Positions 33,012 to 40,492 of a stretch of DNA of 64,000 nt are shown in pieces. Numbering within the stretch: the stretch's first letter is position 1; every line of letters begins with the position of its first letter. Both the position numbers and the translations under genes were made by a program. Source of the DNA: Rubrimonas cliftonensis (GTDB lineage Bacteria; Pseudomonadota; Alphaproteobacteria; Rhodobacterales; Rhodobacteraceae); the NCBI RefSeq assembly GCF_900107585.1, contig NZ_FNQM01000004.1, positions 248,001 to 312,000 on the forward strand, given 5' to 3'. The notes under the pieces were generated by a model. The model was not told the DNA's origin and did no database searches. It saw only the letters and a list, made by a program, of their open reading frames with translations.

Positions 33012-35203
33012 GCGCCGTCTCCCCTGCCGCCGTCGCCGCGCAGGGCGGCGTTGGATCGGGCGCGCGCGGCGCGCGCCGCGGCGAAGTCGAGCATCCGCAC
33101 CTGCGGCGCGGCGCCGTCGCCGGCCCTTAGCGCGCGGCGCAGCGCCGCCCGAGCCGCGCCCTGCGCCAGCGCCCGCAGCTCCGCGCCGCTCCACCCGTCG
33201 GCGGCGTTGGCCAGCGCCTCGAGGTCGACGTCCTCGGCCAGCGGCGTCTCCCGCGTGTGCACGGCGAGGATGTCGCGGCGGGCGGTCGCGTCGGGCGCGT
33301 CGAGGCGGATGATCTCGTCGAAGCGCCCCGGCCGCAGCAGCGCTGGGTCGATGGCGTCGGGGCGGTTGGTGGCGCCGAGCAGAAAGACGCCGCGGCTCTG
33401 GCAGATGCCGTCGATCTCCACGAGAAGCTGCGCGACCACGCGGGTCATCGCCGCGTCCGCCGCGCCGCGGGCCGGGGCCACCGCGTCGATCTCGTCGAAG
33501 AACAGCACGCAGGGCGCGGCGTGGCGGGCCTGCGCAAAGAGCTCCGCGACCGCCTTCTCGCTGTCGCCGAGCCAGCGCGAGACGAGATGCGCGCCGCGCA
33601 CGGCGATGAAGTTGGCCTGGCTCTCGGCGGCCAGCGCGCGCGCCAGCAGCGTCTTTCCCCCGCCCGGCGGGCCGGCGAGCAGCACGCCGGAGACGGGCGC
33701 GAGGCCGAGGGCGCGATGGGCGGCGCCATGGCGCATCGGCCAGATCACGGCCTCGGTCAGCGCCTGCTTGGCGGCGTCGAGCCCGCCGATGTCGGACCAG
33801 CGCGCGTCGGGGATCTCGACTTGGGCGGCCCTCAGCGCCGAGGGGCCGACCACGGCGCGGGCGGCCTCCATGTCGGCGCCTGTGACGCTGAGCGTGGCGG
33901 CGTCGACCTGCTCCATGCCGCCCGCCTCCAGCGCGGCCCGGGCGACGGCGGCCATGGCGGCCTCGCGCGCCAATGCGGCGAGATCGGCCCCGACGAAGCC
34001 CGGCGTCGCCTCGGCCAGCGCTTCGAGGTCGACGTCCGGCGCCAGCGGCGCGCGCTCCAGATGCAGCGCGAGGATGGCGCGTCGGGCGGCGCGGTCGGGC
34101 GCGGCGAAGGCGATCTCGCGGTCGAAGCGGCCCGGCCGGCGCAGCGCGCCGTCGAGCGCATGGGGCATGTTGGTCGCGGCCATCACCACGACCTGCCCGC
34201 GCGCCGAGAGCCCGTCCATCAGGGTCAGGAGTTGCGCCACCAGCCGGCGTTCGAGCTGCTTCTCGCCCGAGAGATCGCCGCGCTTTGGGGCGATGGCGTC
34301 GATCTCGTCGATGAAGATCACCGCCGGCGCCCGCTTTTCGGCGGCGGCGAACACCTCGCGCAGCTTGGCCTCGCTGTCGCCGTAGTGCTTGGAGACGATC
34401 TCGGGCCCGTCGATCTGGAAGAAGGCCGCGCCGCTCTCCTCCGCCACGGCGCGCGCCAGCAGCGTCTTGCCCGAGCCCGGCGGGCCCGTGAAGAGCACCC
34501 CGCGCGGCGGCGTGACGCCCAGGCGGGCGAAGAGGTCGGGCCGCTTCAGCGGCAGCTCGACCATCTCGCGCACGCGGGCGACCTGCGCCTCCAGCCCCGC
34601 GACGCCGCCGTAGCGGGAGGCGGCTTCGGGCGCGCTGAGCGTGAGGCGGGCGGCGGCGGTCATGCGGGCCAGCGGCGCGGGGTCGAGCGCGGCGACGACG
34701 GCGGTGAAGCGACGCCCGCCGGGCAGCCGGCCGGCGACGACGGCCCCCTCGCTCAGCGGATGGTCCTCCAGCGCGGCGGCGATCTCCGCGGCGTCGCGCG
34801 GGGCGGCCCCGTCGAGGCGAAGGGTGAGCGCGGCGGCGGGGGGCGGCGCCGGCGCCGCGCTGACCTCGGCGGCGTCGCCGAGCGCGAGGCCGGCGCTGGC
34901 GCGCTGCGCCTCGTCGAGGCGGATGCGCGCGGCCGCGGCGTCCGAAGCGCGGGCGGATCGGTCGCCGACCTGGGCGGCGATGGGGGCGCCGATGGGGGCG
35001 CGCAGGGGAAGGGCGCGGGCGTAGGCCGTTCCGGAGCCCTTTATGCGCAGCAGGTCGCCGGGGCGCAGGCCGAGGGCGGCCATCGCGGCGGGTTCGATGC
35101 GGGCCACGCCGCGGTCGGCGTCGGTCGGCGCGGCGGCGTCCACGACCAGCCGCGCCGCGGCGGTTCGGGAAGCGGCCTCGGGAGCGGGGCCCTCATGGGT
35201 CAT
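33008..35203 (-). CDS. CDC48/VCP-type AAA+ ATPase in the gas vesicle locus
   Basis: A 731-residue double-AAA protein. Residues 15-185 resemble the CDC48 N domain (RGVARIEPAAMAALGLRPGDLLRIKG). D1 has Walker A GPPGSGKT at 240-247, Walker B VIFIDEIDA and an intact Arg-finger region (RRPGRFDREI). D2 has Walker A GPPGGGKT near residue 510, Walker B VLFFDEIDA and LLRPGRFDEII. It thus appears active in both rings, unfolding or remodelling protein complexes. Such ATPases occur in some alphaproteobacterial gvp clusters and may remodel nucleation complexes; here it lies between gvpG and the J-domain GvpF/L. Confidence 0.92.
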   Translation of the reverse strand: MTHEGPAPEAASRTAAARLVVDAAAPTDADRGVARIEPAAMAALGLRPGDLLRIKGSGTAYARALPLRAPIGAPIAAQVGDRSARASDAAAARIRLDEAQRASAGLALGDAAEVSAAPAPPPAAALTLRLDGAAPRDAAEIAAALEDHPLSEGAVVAGRLPGGRRFTAVVAALDPAPLARMTAAARLTLSAPEAASRYGGVAGLEAQVARVREMVELPLKRPDLFARLGVTPPRGVLFTGPPGSGKTLLARAVAEESGAAFFQIDGPEIVSKHYGDSEAKLREVFAAAEKRAPAVIFIDEIDAIAPKRGDLSGEKQLERRLVAQLLTLMDGLSARGQVVVMAATNMPHALDGALRRPGRFDREIAFAAPDRAARRAILALHLERAPLAPDVDLEALAEATPGFVGADLAALAREAAMAAVARAALEAGGMEQVDAATLSVTGADMEAARAVVGPSALRAAQVEIPDARWSDIGGLDAAKQALTEAVIWPMRHGAAHRALGLAPVSGVLLAGPPGGGKTLLARALAAESQANFIAVRGAHLVSRWLGDSEKAVAELFAQARHAAPCVLFFDEIDAVAPARGAADAAMTRVVAQLLVEIDGICQSRGVFLLGATNRPDAIDPALLRPGRFDEIIRLDAPDATARRDILAVHTRETPLAEDVDLEALANAADGWSGAELRALAQGAARAALRRALRAGDGAAPQVRMLDFAAARAARARSNAALRGDGGRGDGA

Positions 35204-35454
35204 GGCTGGGCCGCGCGGCCGCGTCGCTGCGCCTCCATCAGCCGGTCGAGCAGCACCGCCTCCGCCGCCTCGAAGGTTTCCTCGTCGATCTCGCCGGCGT
35301 CGAGCCGCCGCTCCATGTCGATCAGCGCGCGCTTGATGGCGGCGGGGTCGTGCAGCTCCGCCTCGGCGCTCTCATGGATCTTCTGCGCGACCCACAGCGC
35401 GCCCTTGATCGGGCCGCTGACGGGCAGGGTGAGCAGCGTCGAGAGGATGCCCAT
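35200..35454 (-). CDS. gvpG: Gas vesicle protein GvpG
   Basis: An 84-residue protein with the GvpG pattern: LLTLPVSGPIKGALWVAQKIHESAEAEL, then IKRALIDMERRLDAGEIDEETFEAAEAVLLDRL. Length and the conserved GPIKG...WV block match the family. It is located between gvpF and the ATPase gene and overlaps the latter in ATGA. GvpG is a small helical accessory factor required for vesicle formation. Confidence 0.94.
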   Translation of the reverse strand: MGILSTLLTLPVSGPIKGALWVAQKIHESAEAELHDPAAIKRALIDMERRLDAGEIDEETFEAAEAVLLDRLMEAQRRGRAAQP

Positions 35455-35461
35455 GGCGGCC

Positions 35462-36232
35462 TCAGGCGGCCTGCGCCGGCGCGTCGAGCGCCAGCGACAC
35501 GAAGTTGTAGGCTGGCGCGGGACCGACCAGCTTCAGCGCCGCCGCCGCGTCGCCGGCGAAGTCGAGCGCCTCGGCGGCGGCCTCGGCGGCGGCGGCGAAG
35601 GCGGCCTCGTCCGCTCTCGGCAGCAGGAATTCCGCGCGCAGCGCCTCGACGTCGTCCTCCGGCGCGCGCAGCACATGGTCGCGCGCCAGCGGCTTCAGCG
35701 CGGCGAGCAGGGCGCGCTGCGCCTGCTTGCGGCGGTCGTCCAGCGCCTCGGCGACGCGGCGGCCAAGCTCCATCAGCGCCATCTGCGCCTCGGCGCTCGC
35801 CCTGCCGGCCATGATGCGCGCGCGCGCCTCGGCGAAGTCGGGGCGGGCGCGTCCGAGCGCGGCCAGCGCCGCCTCCCGCGGGAAGGTGACGCGCAGGCCG
35901 TATTCGGCGAGGCCGTCATGGGCGGCGAGCAGCGCCGTGAGCTCGGCCTCGCGCGGGGCGATGGCGGCCGCGACGGCCTCGGCGCTGTCGGCGACGACGC
36001 CGAAGCGCATCGGCAGCAGCGGGCCCTGCGCCATGGCGGCCTCCAGCACGCGCAGATGGGCGAGCAGGTTGCGACGGGTGCGGCGCACCTCGCCCGGCGG
36101 GATCTCGCCGACGAGCGCCGCGAGCCCGCCGGCGCGCGCGATCGACAGCGGCCCGCCCGCCAGCGGCTGGGCGTCGGCGGGGATCGCGGCGTCCTGCGCG
36201 CGCATCACCGCGTAGGCGTAGGCGGCGGTCAT
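35462..36232 (-). CDS. gvpF: Gas vesicle protein GvpF (canonical, paralogue 1)
   Basis: A 256-residue protein closest to canonical GvpF of the four paralogues here. The N-terminal domain reads AYAYAVMRAQDA, LSIARAGGLAALVGEIPPGEV, and HLRVLEAAMAQGPLLPMRFGVVADS. Then comes a helical middle (RARIMAGRASAEAQMALMELGRRVAEAL) and the C-terminal signature LKLVGPAPAYNFVSL. It overlaps gvpH in ATGA. GvpF contacts GvpA and is found at the gas-facing or nucleating part of vesicles in cyanobacteria. Confidence 0.94.
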   Translation of the reverse strand: MTAAYAYAVMRAQDAAIPADAQPLAGGPLSIARAGGLAALVGEIPPGEVRRTRRNLLAHLRVLEAAMAQGPLLPMRFGVVADSAEAVAAAIAPREAELTALLAAHDGLAEYGLRVTFPREAALAALGRARPDFAEARARIMAGRASAEAQMALMELGRRVAEALDDRRKQAQRALLAALKPLARDHVLRAPEDDVEALRAEFLLPRADEAAFAAAAEAAAEALDFAGDAAAALKLVGPAPAYNFVSLALDAPAQAA

Positions 36233-36789
36233 GCCGCGCCTCCGCGCTGGGCTGCAAGGTCGAGGATGCCGTTGACGAGCCGCGTCGAAAGCGCCTCGCG
36301 GGTCAGCCACGCCGGGGCGTCGACGGACAGCCGCCAGCGCCGCGCGCCGGTCGTCTCGACCGTCAGGCGCCCGTTCGAGAGGGTCAGCGTCAGGTCCGCC
36401 TCGGCGGCGCCGGGCAGTTCGGCGGCGAGGCTCCAGGAGGTCTCGGTCTCGAACACGTCGTGGTGCGGCTCGGCGACGCGGGGCTCGGCGAGGGGCGTCT
36501 CCGCCGGCTGCGCCGCCGCCGCCGGCGTCGCGACGGGTCGCGCCGGGTCGCGGCCGCCGCCGGCGAGACCGCCGACCTTGACCGAGAAGCCGCTGCGCAT
36601 CTTCACCGGACCGCGGGAGGTCTCGACTGTCGCCTCGCGGCGCCCGTCGTCGGCGTCCTGCGCCTTCTCCGCCGCGTCGACGATCCGGGCGAGCCCTTCG
36701 GCGAGCGGTCCCAGCAGGCCGCCGAGGCGGCGGTCGATCTCCTCGATCGCCTCGCGGCCCCTCAGTTCCTTGTCGTCGCGGCTGGCCAT
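36229..36789 (-). CDS. gvpH: Gas vesicle protein GvpH (small heat-shock-like)
   Basis: A 186-residue protein. Residues 1-45 are helical (REAIEEIDRRLGGLLGPLAEGLARIVDAAEKA). The central part contains the GvpH segment VETSRGPVKMRSGFSVKVGGL. Residues 110-160 resemble an alpha-crystallin/Hsp20-type beta sandwich (HHDVFETETSWSLAAELPGAAEADLTLTLSNGRLTVETTG). The ATG at 36789 starts 11 bases after gvpJ. GvpH proteins are thought to keep vesicle subunits soluble and, in haloarchaea, to affect the regulator GvpE. Confidence 0.88.
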   Translation of the reverse strand: MASRDDKELRGREAIEEIDRRLGGLLGPLAEGLARIVDAAEKAQDADDGRREATVETSRGPVKMRSGFSVKVGGLAGGGRDPARPVATPAAAAQPAETPLAEPRVAEPHHDVFETETSWSLAAELPGAAEADLTLTLSNGRLTVETTGARRWRLSVDAPAWLTREALSTRLVNGILDLAAQRGGAA

Positions 36790-36800
36790 GGGCGGGCTCC

Positions 36801-37148
36801 TCAGACTGGCTGGGCGGCGGGGGATGGTCGGGCGTCGAGATCTGCGTCGAGGCTTGCGTCGAGCCTCGCCTCGATGCGGGCGATCTGGGCGCGCAGGGCG
36901 TCGTTCTCGGCCTGAAGCGCGCGGGCCGAGGCCGACAGCGTCGGGTCGGCGCTCCACCAGTCGATGCCCATCTCCTGCGCCTTGTCGACCGAGGCGATCA
37001 GCAGCCGCAGCTTGATGGTGACGAGCTCGATGCCGACGAGCGAGATCGACACGTCGCCGGCGATCACCACGCCGCGGTCGAGCACGCGCTCCAGGATGTC
37101 GGCCAGCCCGTCGCCGCGGGCGGCGCCCTCGACGCCATAGGCGCTCAT
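36801..37148 (-). CDS. gvpJ: Gas vesicle protein GvpJ
   Basis: A 115-residue GvpA-family protein. The core GLADILERVLDRGVVIAGDVSISLVGIELVTIKLRLLIASVDKAQEMGIDWW matches GvpJ, including the EMGIDWW block that separates it from GvpA. The C-terminal 45 residues form a likely coiled-coil (ALQAENDALRAQIARIEARL) ending in an Asp-rich tail. ATGA overlap with gvpO. GvpJ is a minor structural protein affecting vesicle shape and tips. Confidence 0.94.
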   Translation of the reverse strand: MSAYGVEGAARGDGLADILERVLDRGVVIAGDVSISLVGIELVTIKLRLLIASVDKAQEMGIDWWSADPTLSASARALQAENDALRAQIARIEARLDASLDADLDARPSPAAQPV

Positions 37149-37483
37149 CGGCCCGCCCTCGCGGCGTCATTGCGGTGATAGCGCCCGGTCCGGGTGAACT
37201 TCGTGACGTCGCCCTCGGGGCTCAGCGTCACGTCGTAGGCGGCGATGAGGTCGTTGTCGCCCATGCGGGCGGGGGCCTCGACCACGTCGACGCTGACGCG
37301 CCACGCGCCGTCGACCATCTCGCAGTTGGCGACCGCATCCACCCGCAGCTCGGTGTAGAGCGCGACGGCGCGGCGGGCGAGGCTCATGGCGTCGGCGAAG
37401 CCCACCGGGCCGGGCCTTGGGGCGAGATCGGGCGCCGGATCATGGCCGAGCGCCTGCGCCTCTCGGCGGGCGTGCGCGCTCAC
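37145..37483 (-). CDS. gvpO: Gas vesicle protein GvpO
   Basis: A 112-residue protein with the GvpO domain: DAMSLARRAVALYTELRVDAVANCEMVDGAWRVSVDVVEAPARMGDNDLIAAYDVTLSPEGDVTKFTRTGRYHR. The closing RTGRYHR-type pattern is typical. It lies between a small orphan ORF and gvpJ with four-base overlaps on both sides. GvpO is essential in several vesicle systems, but its biochemical role is not established. Confidence 0.93.
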   Translation of the reverse strand: MSAHARREAQALGHDPAPDLAPRPGPVGFADAMSLARRAVALYTELRVDAVANCEMVDGAWRVSVDVVEAPARMGDNDLIAAYDVTLSPEGDVTKFTRTGRYHRNDAARAGR

Positions 37484-37740
37484 GGCGTTTTCCGGTCTGC
37501 GGTTTCGCGCGCGTCGGCCTCGGCGAGCATGGCGCGGAGATTGCGGCTCTTGAGCCGGCAGGCGTCGCGGGTCTCGGCCGAGAGCGCGGCGCGACGGGCG
37601 AGCAGGGAAAGGTCGCGGTCGAGCCGCTCGCGCTCGAACTCGGCGCGGACGAGTTCGATGGCGGCCTCGGTCCGCGTGCGCGGGCTGCGCGCCACCGCGC
37701 TGGCCGGTCGGCGATGGATGGCGGGCTGGGGGCGTTTCAT
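37480..37740 (-). CDS. Small basic helical protein between gvpN and gvpO
   Basis: An 86-residue protein, rich in Arg and Ala. After a basic N terminus (KRPQPAIHRRPASAVARS) it is predicted helical throughout (TEAAIELVRAEFERERL, LSAETRDACRLKSRNLRAMLAEADARE), suggesting a two-helix hairpin or coiled-coil. It overlaps gvpN upstream and gvpO downstream (ATGA on both sides), so it is clearly part of the vesicle operon. No family is recognised; it could be a binding partner of GvpN. Confidence 0.75.
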   Translation of the reverse strand: MKRPQPAIHRRPASAVARSPRTRTEAAIELVRAEFERERLDRDLSLLARRAALSAETRDACRLKSRNLRAMLAEADARETADRKTP

Positions 37741-38942
37741 GCTGCGGGCTCCGTCACGATGGCGTCGGGCGCTGGTGCGAATGGGTTGGCGGGGCGTCGA
37801 GCACGGCAGGCGTCGCGGATCGCGGCGCGCAACGCCTCGGCGTGGGCCGCGCGCCCGGCCCCGTCCGCGCCGCGGGGCGCGCGCGCCTCCAGCACGTCGA
37901 GGCAGATCTGGGCGAAGCGCTCGTCGCGCGCCTGCGCCCTGACGCCGAGCGCCGCCATGATGCGGCCCAGCAGGATGGCGGTGCGCAGCGAGGCGGGGCT
38001 GGCCGCGCCGGCCCTCGCGCCGCTCTCGCGCACGGCGCGCACCAGCCGCACCACCACGTCGGCGTCCTCCTCGGCAAGCCCGGTGCGGCTGGCGACGATG
38101 CCGCGCTCGGCGGCGTGGTCGCCCCACGAAAGGTCGAACGTCACCATGCGGTCGAACAGCGCGTCGGGCGCGGCGGAGACGCCGGCGTACTCCTCGGGGT
38201 TGGAGGTGAGGATGGCGCGGAACTCGGGGTGCGCGCGGACGTAGCGCCGCCCGCTGGCCGGGTTGGAGAGGATCAGCACCCGCTCCTCCAGCGCCGAGAG
38301 CAGAGCGTTGTTGGCTTCGGCGGGAGCGCGGGTGAACTCGTCGTAGATCAGCGTCCAGCCCCTGGTCATCGCCTCGGTGAGCGCGCTGTCGGACCAGGCG
38401 ACGCGGGTGGCGGAGGCCGTCTTGACGACGCGGCTCACATAGCGGTCATGCAGGCGTGTCGTGGTCTCGCCCACTTCGCGGCCGAGCAGGTCGGCGCTGG
38501 TCATCCGGCTGTCGCCCGTCACCATCGAGACCGGTCGGCCGAGCCAGGCGGCGACATGGAGCGCCAGCGTCGTCTTGCCGGCGCCGGCGGGGCCGCGGAA
38601 ATGCACGGGCGCCCCGGCGCGCAGGTAGGCGACCGCGCGCGAGTGCATCGAGCGCAGTTCGGCGTCCATGAAGAGGTCGGCGCGCGGGCGCAGGATCAGT
38701 GCGCCGGCGGCGGCGGAGGCCGCCTCGTCCACCATGGCGGCGAAGACGTCGCCCGGGTCGGCGCCCTCGGCGGCGCCGGGCGCGTCCAGCGCGAGGGGCT
38801 CCGGCGCCGCGCCGAGGGGCGCGTCGTCGTCGGGCAAGGGCGCCGCGCCGTCGTCCGCGTGGCCGCCGTCGTCGCGAAGGCTCGTCGTCATGTCGTCTTC
38901 GGGGGTCGCCGGCGCCGCTGCGCCGAAAAGCCGTCCGCCCAT
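37737..38942 (-). CDS. gvpN: Gas vesicle protein GvpN (MoxR-type AAA+ ATPase)
   Basis: A 401-residue protein. The AAA core has Walker A GPAGAGKTTLAL at 117-128, then SMVTGDSRMTSADLLGREVGE, Walker B-like TLIYDEFTRAPAEANNALLSALEE, and RAILTSNPEEYAGVS. These are diagnostic for GvpN. An acidic, Pro/Ala-rich N-terminal extension of about 80 residues is unusual; most GvpN are about 280-350 residues. An in-frame ATG at residue 18 could be the real start. GvpN supports vesicle enlargement using ATP. It begins the main gvp run, after a repeat-filled gap. Confidence 0.93.
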   Translation of the reverse strand: MGGRLFGAAAPATPEDDMTTSLRDDGGHADDGAAPLPDDDAPLGAAPEPLALDAPGAAEGADPGDVFAAMVDEAASAAAGALILRPRADLFMDAELRSMHSRAVAYLRAGAPVHFRGPAGAGKTTLALHVAAWLGRPVSMVTGDSRMTSADLLGREVGETTTRLHDRYVSRVVKTASATRVAWSDSALTEAMTRGWTLIYDEFTRAPAEANNALLSALEERVLILSNPASGRRYVRAHPEFRAILTSNPEEYAGVSAAPDALFDRMVTFDLSWGDHAAERGIVASRTGLAEEDADVVVRLVRAVRESGARAGAASPASLRTAILLGRIMAALGVRAQARDERFAQICLDVLEARAPRGADGAGRAAHAEALRAAIRDACRARRPANPFAPAPDAIVTEPAA

Positions 38943-39060
38943 CGTCGTCTCCAGTTCTTGGAGGAGGGATCTTGTTTGACGGGACGTTACGGGCCGAATC
39001 GTTGTCGCTTGGTGAATTGCGACCGAAGAACGGGCCGCGCCGTGGCGTCAGTCACAGTCG

Positions 39061-39212
39061 GTCGGCCTGCGGCCTCGGACACGGCGCGTCGGCCTGCGGC
39101 CTCGGGCACGGCGCGTCGGCCTGCGGCCTCGGACACGGCGCGTCGGCCTGCGGCCTCGGGCACGGCGCGTCGGCCTGCGGCCTCGGGCACGGCGCGTCGG
39201 CCTGCGGCCTCA
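39061..39212. repeat. 27-base tandem repeat (five full units plus a partial) between the ligase gene and gvpN
   Basis: Five head-to-tail copies of GTCGGCCTGCGGCCTCGG-(A/G)-CACGGCGC start at 39061, 39088, 39115, 39142 and 39169; a 17-base partial sixth begins at 39196. Units differ only at one A/G position. The partial unit contains the stop of the p-coumarate ligase gene, so the array probably grew from the 3' end of that gene. Each unit has GGCC-TGC-GGCC, able to form a tiny hairpin. It fills much of the 267-base gap before gvpN. Confidence 0.92.
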
Positions 39213-40487
39213 GTTCCAGTCGGTCGGCTTGCCCATCGCGTTCAGCGGCAGTCCGGGGCCGAAGGCGAAGCGCGCCGGACGCTCAGGGGCGGGCAGGGCG
39301 GCGCAGTGCGCCTCCAGCGACTGGACCAGCGACTGGACCGGCGACCCGGCCGCCGCGCCGGACGCGGGGACGACGAAGGCCTTGAGCCGCGCCCCGGCGC
39401 CGGCGCCGCCCAGCCGCACCGCGCAGTCCGCGACGCCGGGATGTCGGAGCAGGTGCGCGCGAACCCGTTCGGTCGAGACGTTGACGCCGCCGACCTGCAC
39501 CGCGCCGTCAAGCCGGCCCGCCGGCGCGAAGCATCCGTCGCCGCGCCAGTCGATGCGGTCGGGCGGCGCCAGGCGCGCCCCGTCGCGGCGCCGCCGTATC
39601 TCCGCGCCGTCGCAGGCGAGATGGGGCAGCGGCGCGAAGGGCGCGCCGGCTTCGTCCCGCCAGCCGAGCCCGCCAGTCTCGCTCGATCCATAGATCTCCA
39701 CCAGCCGCCCGAGCCCGGCCTCGGCCAGGGCCGTCCACAGCGCTTCCGGCGCCGGGGCGGTCGAAGTCACGCCGGTCACGCCGGGTCGGAACCGCGCGCC
39801 GCTGCGCAGCATCAGATCCCACAGGAAAGGCGTGGCGATGACGACGTCGCCCTCCCGCGCCTCCGACGCCGCGCGGGCGGGCCCCCAGGCGCGTCCGTCA
39901 AGCGTCTCGACGCCGCGGAGGTCGGGGGCGAGACCGCCCCACAGGAAGCCGTAGATGTGCTGCGGCGGCGCAAGCGCGATCACGCGCCCCCCGCCCGCGG
40001 CCCCGAGAATGGCGCGGTGGCCGCGCGCCTCCTCCACGAGATCGGCGAGCGCATGGGTGATCGGCTTCGGCGCGCCGGTGGAGCCGCCGGTGAGGAAGGT
40101 GATCCGCTCGGCCCTGAGCCGCAGGCTGGCCGCGACGATGTCGCGCCAGTCGCCCAGCGTGGGGCGCACCACGAGGTAGTCCTCGGCGCCGGTCTCGTGC
40201 AGGTGGAAGAACTGGTTGACCCTTGCGATGATCTCCAGCCGCGCGAGGCTGTCGGCGCCGAGCGCCGGGCAGGGCGCATCTCCGGCGGCGTCCTCGTCCA
40301 GGCGGGTCGCCGCGGTCCAGCGGGTCCATTCGGCGGGGCCGACCGTCCGACCGCGGATGCGGCCGAACTCCTCCGCCACCAGCGCATCGATCACGCGCGC
40401 AAGAAGCGGGGACGAGATCGCCCCGCCGGCGGCGACTGGCGCCGCAGGCGGGGCGTCGGCGCACGGAGCGTCGATCTGCGCCGTCAT
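39210..40487 (-). CDS. pcl: p-Coumarate-activating AMP-forming ligase with ACP-like N-terminal region (PYP chromophore pathway)
   Basis: A 425-residue adenylate-forming enzyme. Adenylation motifs are ITFLTGGSTGAPKPITH (129-145), VEIYGSSETGG, and the C-terminal NAMGKPTD catalytic Lys. It is shorter than ordinary CoA ligases (about 510-550). Residues about 27-120 read like an acyl carrier domain, with LGADSLARLEI (Ser80 as possible phosphopantetheine site) and a closing TLGDWRDIV helix. With pyp and the ammonia-lyase nearby it most likely activates p-coumarate for attachment to PYP. Whether the product is a CoA or carrier-bound thioester is open. Confidence 0.85.
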   Translation of the reverse strand: MTAQIDAPCADAPPAAPVAAGGAISSPLLARVIDALVAEEFGRIRGRTVGPAEWTRWTAATRLDEDAAGDAPCPALGADSLARLEIIARVNQFFHLHETGAEDYLVVRPTLGDWRDIVAASLRLRAERITFLTGGSTGAPKPITHALADLVEEARGHRAILGAAGGGRVIALAPPQHIYGFLWGGLAPDLRGVETLDGRAWGPARAASEAREGDVVIATPFLWDLMLRSGARFRPGVTGVTSTAPAPEALWTALAEAGLGRLVEIYGSSETGGLGWRDEAGAPFAPLPHLACDGAEIRRRRDGARLAPPDRIDWRGDGCFAPAGRLDGAVQVGGVNVSTERVRAHLLRHPGVADCAVRLGGAGAGARLKAFVVPASGAAAGSPVQSLVQSLEAHCAALPAPERPARFAFGPGLPLNAMGKPTDWN

Positions 40488-40492
40488 GGGGA

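Noticed and set aside
33257-37015. Open plus-strand frame of 1252 codons
   Set aside because: Antisense to the CDC48-type ATPase, gvpG, gvpF and gvpH; composition is shadow-like, with no motif.
39061-39212. Regular repeats considered as a CRISPR array
   Set aside because: Units are directly adjacent with no unique spacers, so it is a simple tandem repeat.
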